Shown here one piece after another: positions 1-10,189 of a stretch of 64,000 nucleotides of DNA. The notes beneath the pieces are model-generated. The model ran no database searches, was not told the origin of the DNA, and was given only the letters and a program-made list of their open reading frames with translations. The stretch comes from Anthoceros angustus (lineage: Eukaryota > Streptophyta > Anthocerotopsida > Anthocerotales > Anthocerotaceae), in contig VJWM01000025.1 of assembly GCA_010909165.1 (NCBI GenBank), positions 1,426,001 to 1,490,000 on the forward strand, read 5' to 3'. Within the stretch, counting starts at the first letter, position 1. Every line of letters starts with the position of its first letter. Position numbers and translations under genes: made by a program.

Positions 1-2246
1 CTACACGCAGTCTTGGGGAGCTCTCTCCATCAGTACACAAGGTCCGCCACTTATTTTAAAGGCCAACAAGGAGTATGCAACCGTGGTAGATGGGCACGTC
101 ATCTTGGGGCGAAAAAGGGATCTGGCTAGAGCCGAAGTAGAGTATGAAGGTTAGTATTTCTGAACCATCTGAATGCGTTTGAATGTCCTGGTTTTCGAGA
201 AGTAGTTGCTAGTAGGATGGCTGCCAAATTTGTAGTATACATCGTTCCTTGCATGCTCTAAGGTTGCACTTGTTGTAGGATCGAAATCAAAAAGCGTCTT
301 GGAACTCCTACAGCTATCTCGCAAGTGCAGGCAGTAGGGTGAGTCAACATGAGTGTTATCCTAATAAAGGTGGAAAGAAAATGGAGAGGTTTGGCAGTGA
401 TTGTGAGCATAGAAGAGGATGACTGCCAAATTTGTAGTATACATTGTTCCTTGCATGCTCTGAGGTTGCACTTGTTGTAGGATCGAAATCAAAAACAGCT
501 TCTGTCGGGAACTCCTACAGCTATCCCCGCAAGTGCAGGCAGTGCAGCGTTTTGCAGTGTTATCCTAATGACAGTGTGGCAGCAGGCAAATGGAGAGGTT
601 TGGCAGTGATTGTGAGCATAGAAGAGGACAGACCTGGTGGAGCTGTCGACCGAGGGCAACTTGAACCTCTTCTCAAGAATTTGAAGTTCCATACTGATAT
701 AGTGGTGAACCAATCTGAGAACGTCAAAGCTTATCTTAGGAGACTTGCCAAGCTCCCTATCCTGGCTAACGACGATTGCTTTCTGTGTTGCATTAATGCT
801 CATGGGGGGATCGATGAAAATGGACGAGATTACATCCTCATAAGTGGAGCAGGTGGGGAGAAGCTATATGTTGATAATGATATCTTGAAGCCCATCTCTG
901 AATCCAGGTATCTTGCAAACAAGCATAAGGTCTTTGTGATCAATGCTTGTCGAGGAAGTGGCAGCCTTATAACAATCAAGAAAGCCGAGGACTCTGAAGT
1001 TGAGAAGAGCCAAGTGGTGAGCAAGAGAGCCGGAGAAGTCCGAGCCCTGTCATGATGGGGTCACGCTGTATCGGGATCAGCGATTGTAGCAAGTCCATGT
1101 ACGTAGAGAGAGGATATCGGTAATATCCTAACATATAGAAATGTCATGTATTGTTAGCCATGGGTTTCCAGGTAGGTCGTGACGCAGAATTACCAATCGA
1201 TTTGCTGGATCATAACAAGGAGATTCGCGCGGGAGCTGGTGAGGGTGACTAGACCGGGAAAACACAATCATGGAAAACGATGGAAGGCGATGCATGGCAG
1301 GAGGGAGCAGCGACAGGAGAGCGACAGGCGACTAGGCGCGGGATACAAGAGGCAAGCGTGCTTGGCTTAGGATAGTCTTGAGAGTCTCTTTGAGCCAGAG
1401 GGAGTGACGAGCTCCTGGCCGCTGTAACCGTTAGTGAATGCCGAAAGCTTGCTTGGGAATTTCGAGTGGATGTCCGAGTCTGACATTTGGTTTTGGGTTG
1501 CGGCACTATGCCTGGCTCCTGTTGCGAACTCTCAAACTCACCACGTTCGATCGGCTGATAGACGCTGATTGAATGAGGCATTTTGGATGGGAATTTAGCA
1601 GGATTGTTGCTTTCTTTTTCTAATCAGCTCTCAACCATATGGGCATACGGGTCGTAGTTGAGCTGTTGATCATGACATGGACGCGTTGCGATTGCTATGA
1701 CCAGGGTTGTGCTGGTGTGTGTTGGACATGTCGCGTTGCTGCAAATGCCTGCAGCCGGTTAGTGGTGTCAGCACATGCACAAGCTGTGAGAACAGGAGAT
1801 GTTGTGCTATTCCGATGTCCAGCTGTTTTTGCACGACACCTAAGGTCTTTGTGATCAATGCTTGTCGAGGAAGTGGCAGCCTTATCACAATCAAGAAAGC
1901 CGAGGACTCTGAAGTTGAGAAGAGCCAAGTGGTGAGCAAGAGAGCCGGAGAAGTCCGAGCCCTGCATTCTGTGCGCGATTGTCTCATTGTTTACTCCACC
2001 AGTCATGGACAACGATCCTTCAGAGATACCGAGAAAGGCACAAACTTTATCACAGCTTTTATGGACGCCATCATCGACGGCTCTAAAATGGCAGACGTGT
2101 TGAGCATCTTAACAAGCGTGATGCGCAAGGTCACGGATATGGAGGTCAAACTCGCAAGCGGATCAGGACAGGGCATCGAAAAGAAATTCCAGTGTCCCGA
2201 GTTGTACTCCACCCTCACAAGAGGACTGTACTGGTCTTCACCATAG
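1..2246 (+). CDS. Caspase-like cysteine protease (peptidase C14), 5' end outside window
   Basis: Predicted caspase-fold protease. Proposed model: exon <1-149, exon 481-929, exon 1845-2246. The phase-1 junction 149/481 joins in frame, and splicing AAG|gt at 929 to ag|GTC at 1845 keeps the frame. The p20-like part starts near KWRGLAVIV (590-620). The likely catalytic His is in INAHGG (codon 801-803) and the likely catalytic Cys is in INACRG (codon 1863-1865), close to the QACRG pentapeptide of animal caspases. Plant metacaspases instead carry DSCHSG-like motifs. A p10-like segment follows (VYSTSHGQRSFRDTEKGTNF, about 1987-2046), matching the Y-x-T-x-x-G-x-x-S-x-R-x pattern of caspase small subunits. 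The gene could be damaged: read without the proposed intron, the 481 frame stops at 1053-1055, before p10. Family call fairly sure; exon model and activity uncertain. Confidence 0.62.
221..630 (+). repeat. Tandem duplication of about 202 bp across the caspase-gene intron/exon border
   Basis: Bases from 221 to about 420 recur from 423 to about 630 with small indels and substitutions. Both copies contain the acceptor-like ttgttgtag followed by GATCGAAATC and the stretch GGAGAGGTTTGGCAGTGATTG. In the first copy the frame entered from the upstream exon meets a stop (CAG TAG, near 333). The second copy is open and continues into the protease domain, so the first copy looks like a decaying duplicate inside the intron. 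Confidence 0.85.
926..1049 (+). repeat. Direct repeat A (124 bp) around the caspase active-site segment
   Basis: Matches 1841-1964 with a single visible difference (ataaca versus atcaca). The spacing is 915 bp, a multiple of three. Each copy encodes the xACRG active-site segment and begins with taaggtctttg, so each carries an AG|GT proto-splice site near its left end. Confidence 0.93.
1841..1964 (+). repeat. Direct repeat B (124 bp), second copy of the caspase active-site segment
   Basis: Second copy of the segment at 926-1049. This copy reads on into the p10-like region and the gene's terminal stop at 2244-2246. The 791 bases between the two copies (1050-1840) show no recognised coding content. 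Confidence 0.93.
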
Positions 2247-3197
2247 CTCACTTGCCTGGCCAGCGGGAGTTGGGTGTGGCGATGACAGCTTCAATCCGCT
2301 GTCAGGTATGGTCTCGAGAGAGACACTGTTGGTGCATTCCAACGCCTTCTCATTTAGTCCAATGCGTTCTCACTTGTCGTTTCCTACTCATTTCGGACGT
2401 TCAGGCTCGCCCGCAATTGACAAAAGAAAGTAGTGGTGCTAGGCTAAGCACGGTTGGTGCATTCTCATCTGTCCTTTCCTGGTCATTTCGTAAGTTCAGG
2501 TGCGCATGCTGCAGGCTGCATTCTGCATGCAGGAGAAACATCTCACAGCCTCCTTGTGTTTACTAGTGAACAGGTGCTAGCTCATAGAGGGTAGGGAGGA
2601 AAGAACGAGCCAGTTGTAGAGCTGTAGCTGTAGCTTTTGATTTCACAAGGCAAGTGCAGATTTGCGTTCCTCTTTCTTGAAAGTGCAGAGCGTGCCGCTG
2701 GTGGAATGACTTCTAAATCTCTCACATGCGAGGCATGCGTTGTTCTACCTTCCTGATCAGCCCAGGCTGGGAGAGATGTCTCTCATTTCGGACGTGCCAT
2801 TGTCCCATCTCTGATTTTAAACTGAAGATCACTCATCTGCCATGTCGATCACTCATCTCCATGTTTTCTAATTACATAAGTGTTAAACTAAAGAGAGTTT
2901 ACGCTGTTGAGATGTGGATTAGATCATATATGCTTCACGCACACCACGAACTTGTATGTGGTGACATGCTGATGGTGCTTGACCCTCTCGGCTCGGACAC
3001 AATCGAGATCTGCTGTGTCATCTTCCCTGTTGTACAGTGTTCTCAAGAGATGTGTGGCTGAAAAACCTTGTGGGGCGACCAGTGGATCCATGACCTGACC
3101 TCAGTGTCAGGCTTGAGTATGCTGATTGCTCTGTATGGAAGATTGGAGCAAAAAGGCCTGATTTTAGTTCTCAATGTTACTCTTGCTTGCTTCTCAG
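2247..3197. other. Intergenic, no gene recognised
   Basis: Only short unsupported open frames. Two related stretches (about 2328-2400 and 2450-2505) share ttggtgcatt and catttcg elements, suggesting a small diverged local duplication. Nothing else stands out. Confidence 0.5.
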
Positions 3198-3671
3198 GGC
3201 CTGTTGGATTCCTGGTACCTTGCCAAAACTCATGGGGATGTAGGAAGCGTAACACGGTGCTTTGACTGTCTCGTTTTCGTCCTAGCGGAATGGTTTGACA
3301 GTCTTGTGAGCCAGGTTCAGCAGCAGGCGTCTCCATGCATCCTCGTGGCAAATGTGGATGCCGCTACAGCCAGGTGCACAGGAGTAGCAGGCAGGCTCAG
3401 AGAGTCAGCTGGAGCTAACAAGAAACTTGCTGTACAGTCTGGCATTGATGTAAAGGATTTGTCGTGGGTTCTCGAGAGAGAGAAGAGGGATGAAATTTCG
3501 CGCAAGGTAGAGAGTAGCATTGTATCTACGTCTGAATTAGGAAGGGAGCTACGTACACACATACCACACACCACAAACTTGGTGTTGAAGCCGCCGTGTG
3601 ACAAAGGAAACAGAGGAAGAAATGCATGCTGTGAGAAGCTAGCTCTGGCTTCTGAAACCTTGAATCAATAA
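3198..3671 (+). pseudogene. Relic of the C-terminal part of a PPR-DYW (KP-type) editing factor
   Basis: The open frame ending at 3671 aligns by eye with the C-terminal region of the intact PPR factor at 36969-41029. Matching landmarks in order are AKTHGDV / RCFD, LVAN, RESAGANKK, EREKRDEISRKVESS, HIPHTTNLVLKP and EKLALASETLN. The tetratrico-like E motifs and the first part of the DYW deaminase are recognisable. The PPR array, the CxxC zinc site and the HH...CSC tail are missing. The PG/KP box is degraded and the frame ends just after the HxE region, where the intact gene continues. It is clearly not a functional editing enzyme. Confidence 0.8.
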
Positions 3672-4615
3672 AAGTAGCAACATCTCTGGAGGCAAGACTA
3701 TGTACGCTTGTGTGATACCTGCCAGCGAGACCTACATAGTCCGCTCATTCTGCAGACATGGGCAATTGCAAGCCTCTGCTACTTTCTCGTAGTATATAGG
3801 ATGCTGAATATATCGAGATTAGAGTCATGTCCTTGAGGTTATGCCAAGCCCCAAGGGCTATCCTACACATGTAGGGCTTATGTGCACCATATAATTGTCC
3901 TGTCTAGCTGATATGAGTGAGTGACTAGCTTTACTATTTACCTCAAGCCAGTGGTGCTGTTGTAGACGACATCCATTGCCTCTGCTTCGTGTGTCTGCTA
4001 ACTGTGTTGATCATGTGGCGTAGCTGTGACTGTGATGTTTGTGAGTCCTAACAGCATGGCATTACATTGCATCCATGGAGATAACATGGAGTAGAGTAGA
4101 GGAAAGGGAAATCTTTACAGAAGGAAAATGGAGCATTATTGGCCTCCCCCTTCTCTCTCTCACCTCACCAAGGCAGCCGCAGCCGAGTGTCCGGTTGTGT
4201 GTTTGTACTTTCCCGGCTGCTGAATTATTGGAAGAGGCGTGTTCCGAGGAGTTGGTTTGATGCACGAGGCGGTGTTTGCAGGCAACTCAGGGCCCCACCT
4301 GCTTCGCTCGGAGCTGCCCAGCTGCCTGCGCAGGAGGTGCAGGGATGGCAGCGCCCGCTCCGGGTATCCTGCGCCATGCTGGGTGCTGTCAGGAATGTGG
4401 CTGCCTGTGCTGCTGCCTGTGCTGCTTGTCCCATGGAGCCCATGTCCATCCACCAGCTCTGCCCCCGGTTCCTTCCATGCTCTCCTGCTCTACTAATCTC
4501 TCGTCCATACTCTCCTCCCTCGCATCCCGTTGCTGCCCGGCCCGCCACGTGTCCTCGAAAGTGAAAAACAAATGCGATTTGCTTCCCCACTACGCTAAGG
4601 AACGCTTTTCGTCCC
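3672..4615. other. Intergenic; probable promoter and leader of the downstream gene
   Basis: No conserved protein found. A CTGCCTGTGCTG-rich stretch (about 4398-4426) is the approximate inverse complement of the CAGCACAGGCAGCACAGGCAG stretch at about 4649-4672, so the transcript leader could fold back on itself. A 228-aa minus-strand frame (4225-4911) overlaps this symmetry and looks like a shadow. Confidence 0.4.
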
Positions 4616-5611
4616 ATGTCTCGCAGAAGGCGGGGTGAGGGCGACTCAGCAGCACAGGCAGCACAGGCAGCAGGAAAGCACAAGCAGCATAACTGGGTAG
4701 GAGCACAACCCTCGGCAAGCTTGATGGGGGCCAGTGCTTCATTGCCTGAAGTGGTGTGGAAGACATTCGGAGCCCTGTTGGTGCTGCCCATCCAACACAA
4801 GCTGAGAGTGTTCAGTGTACTGGTGAAGGAACGCGACTCCTTCACGCTGATCGGAGATCTGGGCAGCCTGTGCACCGAAGGGGAGTCGAAGGTGTTTCTG
4901 CAGGACGTCATTGCCCACCAGGAAAAACGCTACATCACGTCCAAGGAGCTGGGATCGATTGACCGTCTGGTGGAGAACGATTCTCGATGGTCCAGCCGGC
5001 TTCTGGCGTTTCAAAATGGTTTTGCTGCGGGGCTCCAAAATGTGGATGCGTGGAGAATCACCGTTCCCGAACACCAGTGGGTATTTGCTGAGGAGGGTAC
5101 TAGTTTGAGGGATCTGTTGAACAAATTTGTCCCTGACGACGGGGATCTCCATTTCAAGAGGGGCAGGACTCTGGATCTGTGGATTGTGACTGAGGTGATC
5201 ACAGCCCCTTCCCTGACCATGTATGCTTTGAATGGGAAAGGAGCTGACATCGGCTTCTCCGTGACCCCTCCTGCTCCCCTGCCGGTACCGGTGGACGTGC
5301 AAATCACCCTCGGAGGAGAGGGCAGGGCAAAGCAGTTCATCTCCATCGCTGGGCCAGAACTGGATGACACAATTCAGCCCTTTCCCTTCGCCTTCAGGGG
5401 GTGGAAATGCACATACAAGAGTGGCTTCTTGAAGAAGTGGAAACCAGCCCGCCTCCAAGCGGACTCGTTTGATGTTCCACCTCTGAATGGAACACCTGAG
5501 AGACCAATCCGCAATGCAAGATGTGCTACCCCTCTGGCGGATCCCGATATGGCGGATTTTGTCGGGGAGGATGACTGGGTCACCACCATCCGGGATCCGG
5601 CAAAGCATTGA
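4616..5611 (+). CDS. Gasdermin-like pore-forming protein (tentative), single exon
   Basis: Intronless frame of 331 aa. An internal Met37 (ATG 4724) begins MGASAS, which fits an N-myristoylation signal (Gly2, Ser6), so the mature protein may be 295 aa. The layout resembles gasdermin N-domains. A segment with LPIQ then LVKERDSF (residues about 55-75) resembles the family's first strands. LWIVTEVITA (about 198-207) resembles the conserved VVTEV strand. A G-rich turn is followed by a stretch with FPFAFRGW (about 263-270), like the family's LAF strand. The tail of about 60 residues is Asp-rich (DPDMADFVGEDD) and could hold caspase-type cleavage sites. It lies 2.4 kb downstream of the caspase-like gene on the same strand. 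Frame and length are seen directly; the family call is inference from partial patterns. It may instead be a lineage-specific protein of unknown fold. Confidence 0.42.
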   Translation: MSRRRRGEGDSAAQAAQAAGKHKQHNWVGAQPSASLMGASASLPEVVWKTFGALLVLPIQHKLRVFSVLVKERDSFTLIGDLGSLCTEGESKVFLQDVIAHQEKRYITSKELGSIDRLVENDSRWSSRLLAFQNGFAAGLQNVDAWRITVPEHQWVFAEEGTSLRDLLNKFVPDDGDLHFKRGRTLDLWIVTEVITAPSLTMYALNGKGADIGFSVTPPAPLPVPVDVQITLGGEGRAKQFISIAGPELDDTIQPFPFAFRGWKCTYKSGFLKKWKPARLQADSFDVPPLNGTPERPIRNARCATPLADPDMADFVGEDDWVTTIRDPAKH

Positions 5612-7640
5612 TGGCGGTCTTCGTGTGAGGCATTGCATTACAGTTAGAAGTGTGACAAACGTGTTGGTTAGGCAATGGCACTCCCTTTCTGGATGTTGCC
5701 ATCCCTACCTAGTGCACAAATTCTGTTTCAATCAGTGCAGCTTGAGCTGGATGCTGCTTGTGCCAGCCCTTGTCGTTTGATTCAGAGGTGGGAAGATCTG
5801 ATAGCTTCCTGGCTATAGCTTTGTTGTCTTCAAGTATGAGACGTTCCATCCTTCGTGTCTGGTGCTGTGCTCTGACACATACTGGAGATTCATGCATTCA
5901 TCAAAACACGGTGAAATCATTGGGCTGCGGTGTTTTAATGTATCTCACCAATTTCTACCACAGTAATCAGTCGATTAGTCTCATCTTCCTTGTGCACAAT
6001 GTCTGAGGCTGGTGGTAATCACTTCATCTGTGCGTCTGCATACTGTACACACGTAGATGATCAATCACACAGGAATCGGATATGTCCGGACGCGTTCAAT
6101 CAAATACGATGTGTTTCGGTAATCAAATCAGACCTGTCCCCTGTCCGGCACCACACGCTACATACTGGATCTTGACCTTTGAAGTGAAGGCATTCCGGAG
6201 ACCCAGTCAGGCGCGTGAAGAGTGAAGGCGCGTGGGCGGTGGAAGCAGGCATCCCGGTCCGGCAACCGGAATATTTAGGCATGTGTCAAGTTTGTGCAGA
6301 TGAGCTCTTCCTCCCTCTCACCTTATTGCAAAGCTTGTGTCCAGATGGAAGGTTTAACGCGGTTCTTGGGTATGTTGTAGTTGCCATCACTATGCTGCAG
6401 ATGACCCTAATCCTGTGACGTGAGGAATTGGGTAGCTGGCCGAAGAAGCAGAAAGAGCAGGAGCAGCAGCACCCTATCTCTGAAGACTAGCTAAGACTTT
6501 CCGTTGCTTTCGCTTTTCTTGGTCTGGTTTGGAGATCTGTTACACCCTACTTCCGCATTATCTACTAGGCAGTTAGTTCCACGTTCTCCGACCGAGCTGC
6601 ACCTTGTTGCTCCTCAATGTCTTTACCCACCACAACCCATGGTTCTGCTGCTCCAGATATTCTTGTCCGTAGCCCATACCTGTAAGCCGCTTTGCCGGCA
6701 TGTGTGCCTACAAGATGATCATACGAGACTGAGATGCATGGGGCAGGTGTCATCCCAATGTGCTGTTCATCGAAAAGATTTCACGAAATGCCTGTTGCCG
6801 GCTTCTTCGTTTGCATGCTATTGGCAATCCAGCGGTGGCTGCGATCTGGCGAACTTCCGATTTCACAATGGGCCTATAGGGAACAAGACATGCTCAAAGG
6901 CAGTTCCCTTCTTCATTTTATGGTTGTCAACATTTAGCAGGTTTCCATGACACAACATCCCTCTCCAAACCCAAAATTCATGGGTAGCTATTATGGATTG
7001 TCCTGTCCTCACAGGACACGGCATGAGCTGAGCAGTTCTGAATAGGCCACTTACCACAGAAGCCAGAAAGTAGGACTGATCCTTAATCACCATCCACACC
7101 CCAAAGCAGACGCACCTTCGCTTGCTGATCGATACGCACACCTGCACAATGGCCAGTGGCAAGCTTCTCAGCTAAAATTTCCACATACACAAGTCAGTGG
7201 TAGCCTTTGTGGACAGCCAGCGTGCAGAAACAAGTGGGTGTCTCCGGGAAAGAATGAAATTGCTGCTCACGAACGAGACTCACCAGAATCAACCACCTTC
7301 AATGCCAATTTTCACCATAACGAACGTACTGCAATGGAGGTCAGGATTGGCTGCCAGCCCCAGGGCATAATCGTTTGTCAAAGGCCCAGACACATAACAC
7401 CGGTACTGCTGGTGGTAATCAGCATGAAATAGATGGATATCTGATGCACAAAACCCATCATCAATACAATAGGAGGCAAAGAGAATAGACGATCAACCCC
7501 TCAATCATGTGAGCCATCAACGCACCAAGTTAATCGTTGATCGCAGACTACTTTAGCATCCTTATCATCTTACTCAAATGAGCACATCGGGCTTCCTTGT
7601 TCATCAACGGATCCTAGTCCCACATGTATAATCCTTGTCA
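5612..7640. other. Gene-poor intergenic stretch
   Basis: No open frame here shows a recognisable domain on either strand. All frames are short (at most about 150 codons) and lack coding-like conservation patterns. Confidence 0.5.
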
Positions 7641-7643
7641 CCC

Positions 7644-7666
7644 TATATATATATATATATGTATAT
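7644..7666. repeat. (TA)n microsatellite
   Basis: Run of alternating T/A, slightly interrupted by GTATATG at its right end. It sits in a gene-free interval. Confidence 0.85.
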
Positions 7667-8423
7667 GTTTGATTGAGGGAAAAAGGGGCAACGAAGGTGG
7701 ACTTCGGGGGTCAAGGTGAGAAGGAGCGACTAAGTTCCTTACCTAAAGTTACCTACTGCTCCTAGAACATCATATGCAGGCAGAACAAATGGCCTGCAAA
7801 CTACGGAGGAAGAGCAAGAAGCGTCACCTGCCGCCGCTGCCTTGTGAAGGATTGCCGTCGAGAGGTCCCTTTGAGAGTCAAAGCACAGCATGGTGACCAC
7901 AACTTGTGGAAACGCGGAAACCGTCCCTAGTTGGCATGTTGGAGTTTTGTGGAATATGTTTTATGCATAAATATTGTCAAATTGATCTCAATTTTGTTCT
8001 ACATTACGTTTTTTGGGAGGAGAATTTTGTTGAATTTTTTTCCCACAAAAACATACATAACATATATCATTATCATTATTACCTGAATTAACGGTGGGAC
8101 AAATGACAACCTGAGGGACTAAGTACCCCTTGTCCACCTGCGGAATGCGCCGTTGCGCGCGGGCGCGACCACATGTGTTGATTAGGTTTTGCAAAGCGAG
8201 TGTTTTGGGGGCGGACTCTTCATGTAACAGACGTTTAGACGTAAGCGCGTCGTGGAGGCCAGCATTTACAGTGTGTGCACAGACTCGTTTGCACTCGTGA
8301 CGTGGAAGCTGGAAGTGTGGCCGGCTTATATTCGTTTGTGGGTGGCCGCGGGGCGTAAGAGCTGGGTTTTGATCGATTGGAGGCTGCTTGATTTTGGAGG
8401 TTGTTTCTAACATGGTCTTTGTT

Positions 8424-8474
8424 TGCTAGGAGGGTGCTAGTGTGGTGGTGCTAGGAGGGTGCTAGTGTGGTGGT
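8424..8474. repeat. Two tandem copies of a 25-bp unit
   Basis: The unit gctaggagggtgctagtgtg plus gtggt occurs twice back to back. The region around it is otherwise unassigned. Confidence 0.85.
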
Positions 8475-9740
8475 GGGGCATTTTGAGTGTTGTCGTGAAG
8501 CGTGAAAAGTTTGGGACTACCGGTGTCCCGAGTATGAGCTTGTCCCGGGGCAACTCCACCAATCTTAGCTGTGAGGACTATGGGACTGCCTTGTCCCATA
8601 GCCGGGAGCCCCAGCCTTGTGGACCGCCATGTCCCATGGTTGAGCCCCGGCAGCCCGCAGGGATCGCCATGTCCCATGGCCGATCTGGTTGTAGCTCCCT
8701 TGCCTCCTATTGCCAGCCCACTTATCGTCCCAAAGATTCGCGACCCAGAGCTCGAATGGGGCCAAAGTTTCCCCAGTATGAGTCCGCCACAAAGGGTCCC
8801 CTTGCAAAGAACAAAATATGCTGGGAGAGCATCGCTCCTACAAAGGGATCCAGCGCAATGGCGGATTCACGAGATTTCTTGAAGATTTCTTGGCCAGCCA
8901 GCCTACTACCGAGCCTGAATCGAGCCTTGGCGCCTTGTTGGGAAGCACGCGCTGAGCAAAAAACACACAGATCTGATCGATCTTGGACAAATATTCTTGG
9001 TAGCTCTTGTCAATTTAGTCTTTTGGTGGAGTCAGTCTACTTTTTGTGTATGAATAGCTGCAAAACTACCCTGGAAGGAAACCATCCCAATACGGATCCG
9101 ATCCAAGGGTACTCAACCCTAGAAGGACGAAGCGGGTTTCTCACCATTTTGAGCCAACTCACTATCGATAAACAATTATACTAAAATAATTAGGCTCAGC
9201 CCTTCGCTGCACAATTAGCAAAACCTTGCATTCATTCGTTCTACGTTTTCGAGAAAATAACCGGACACAAGCAAGCTTCCACCGACTTTTTCTGGCGTGA
9301 AGATATGAGGCTATTGCACCGAGGACGGAAAGACGGGAAGCAGCATCTTCGATCGGCTACAAAATCTTTATGCTGAGCTCATCAGATGCGGCTGAGCATC
9401 CTCATAAGATCAAGCTGAACACCCTCGTAAGATCCCACCCCAAACCGATATTCCTACCAAGCCCTGCGATTTTTTTGATCACAAAATGACCTCTACACAA
9501 CAACCAGTGGTCGAGCAGCTCGGGAATCTCTTCAAATCTCATCGTTCGATGAGCCCTTGTACGTAGACTAGTAGACAGGGCAGATTTTCCTGCGGTTAAA
9601 TCAAGCATGCCAAACTTCGCTCAAGGGACCCCCAATCGTGAGGCTTCGCAAAAACAAATCACGGCCCGGAAAAGAGCGAGAATCGAGTCAAAATTCATCC
9701 TTCCGGGGTTAAGGTGGTCGCAAGTTGACCACTAGTTGCA
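8459..9740 (+). mobile_element. Possible debris of an LTR retrotransposon 5' region
   Basis: The stretch near 8927-8945 (ttggcgccttgttgggaag) resembles the TGGCGCC...TTG..GGGA leader/primer-binding area of plant Ty3/Gypsy elements. It is followed by A-rich sequence and a fragmentary frame. A 241-codon open frame (8459-9184) has no recognisable gag or pol motif. No LTR pair, protease, reverse transcriptase or integrase was found, so this is only a weak call. Confidence 0.22.
8578..8690. repeat. Three imperfect repeats with a TGTCCCAT core, the first a perfect hairpin
   Basis: Bases 8578-8601 form a 9-bp perfect inverted repeat (ctatgggac / gtcccatag) with a 6-base loop. Two further TGTCCCATGG elements follow at roughly 45-base spacing, each preceded by a CGCCA box and followed by a GC-rich spacer. 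Looks like tandem-repeat decay; function unknown. Confidence 0.6.
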
Positions 9741-10189
9741 GCTTAACTTGCATCCTCACAGGCTAATAGGTATGTTCTCTGGCACTACGCAGTTGTCAAT
9801 GCTCTCCCTGCTTCCCTTAGTGCCAATTCCAGTAAGCCCGACTCTACCCTGCTCTCAGTTCCTTGCCTCTTCAACAAAATGGCTCGTCTGGTATATCGGT
9901 CACGGATGGCACATCACCAGTCTCACATCCGAACTACAGTCTGCACATGAAAGGGAAGTCTGTTGACAAAACCCGAAACGAGTTAGACAGCAGAGCTCTC
10001 GCAAACACAAAAACAGTGAAGACGTTTGACGACTCTCGAACAGAACCAGCACAGAACTGTGGCCGGAAAACTGAATAAATGATGCAAGCTGGTAATACAA
10101 CAGGCTGCTTGAGTGTTGCATTCCAGACAGACGCTGGGGACAAAATTTAAACGAGCTTGAAATAACAGCCCGCAGGCACCGAGGCAAGG

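Noticed and set aside
1-2246. Bacterial contamination as an explanation for the caspase gene
   Set aside because: The gene has phased GT-AG introns and is followed on the same sequence by unmistakable plant genes.
4225-4911. 228-codon minus-strand frame over the start of the gasdermin-like gene
   Set aside because: Ala/Gly-rich, overlaps the inverted-tract region and the plus-strand gene; no recognisable motif.
4739-5638. 299-codon minus-strand frame covering the gasdermin-like gene
   Set aside because: Complementary-strand shadow; the plus frame shows strand-like motifs and a better start.
8459-9184. 241-codon frame as a real protein gene
   Set aside because: Begins in a tandem repeat, contains the TGTCCCAT repeats and a retro-element-like leader, and has no domain.
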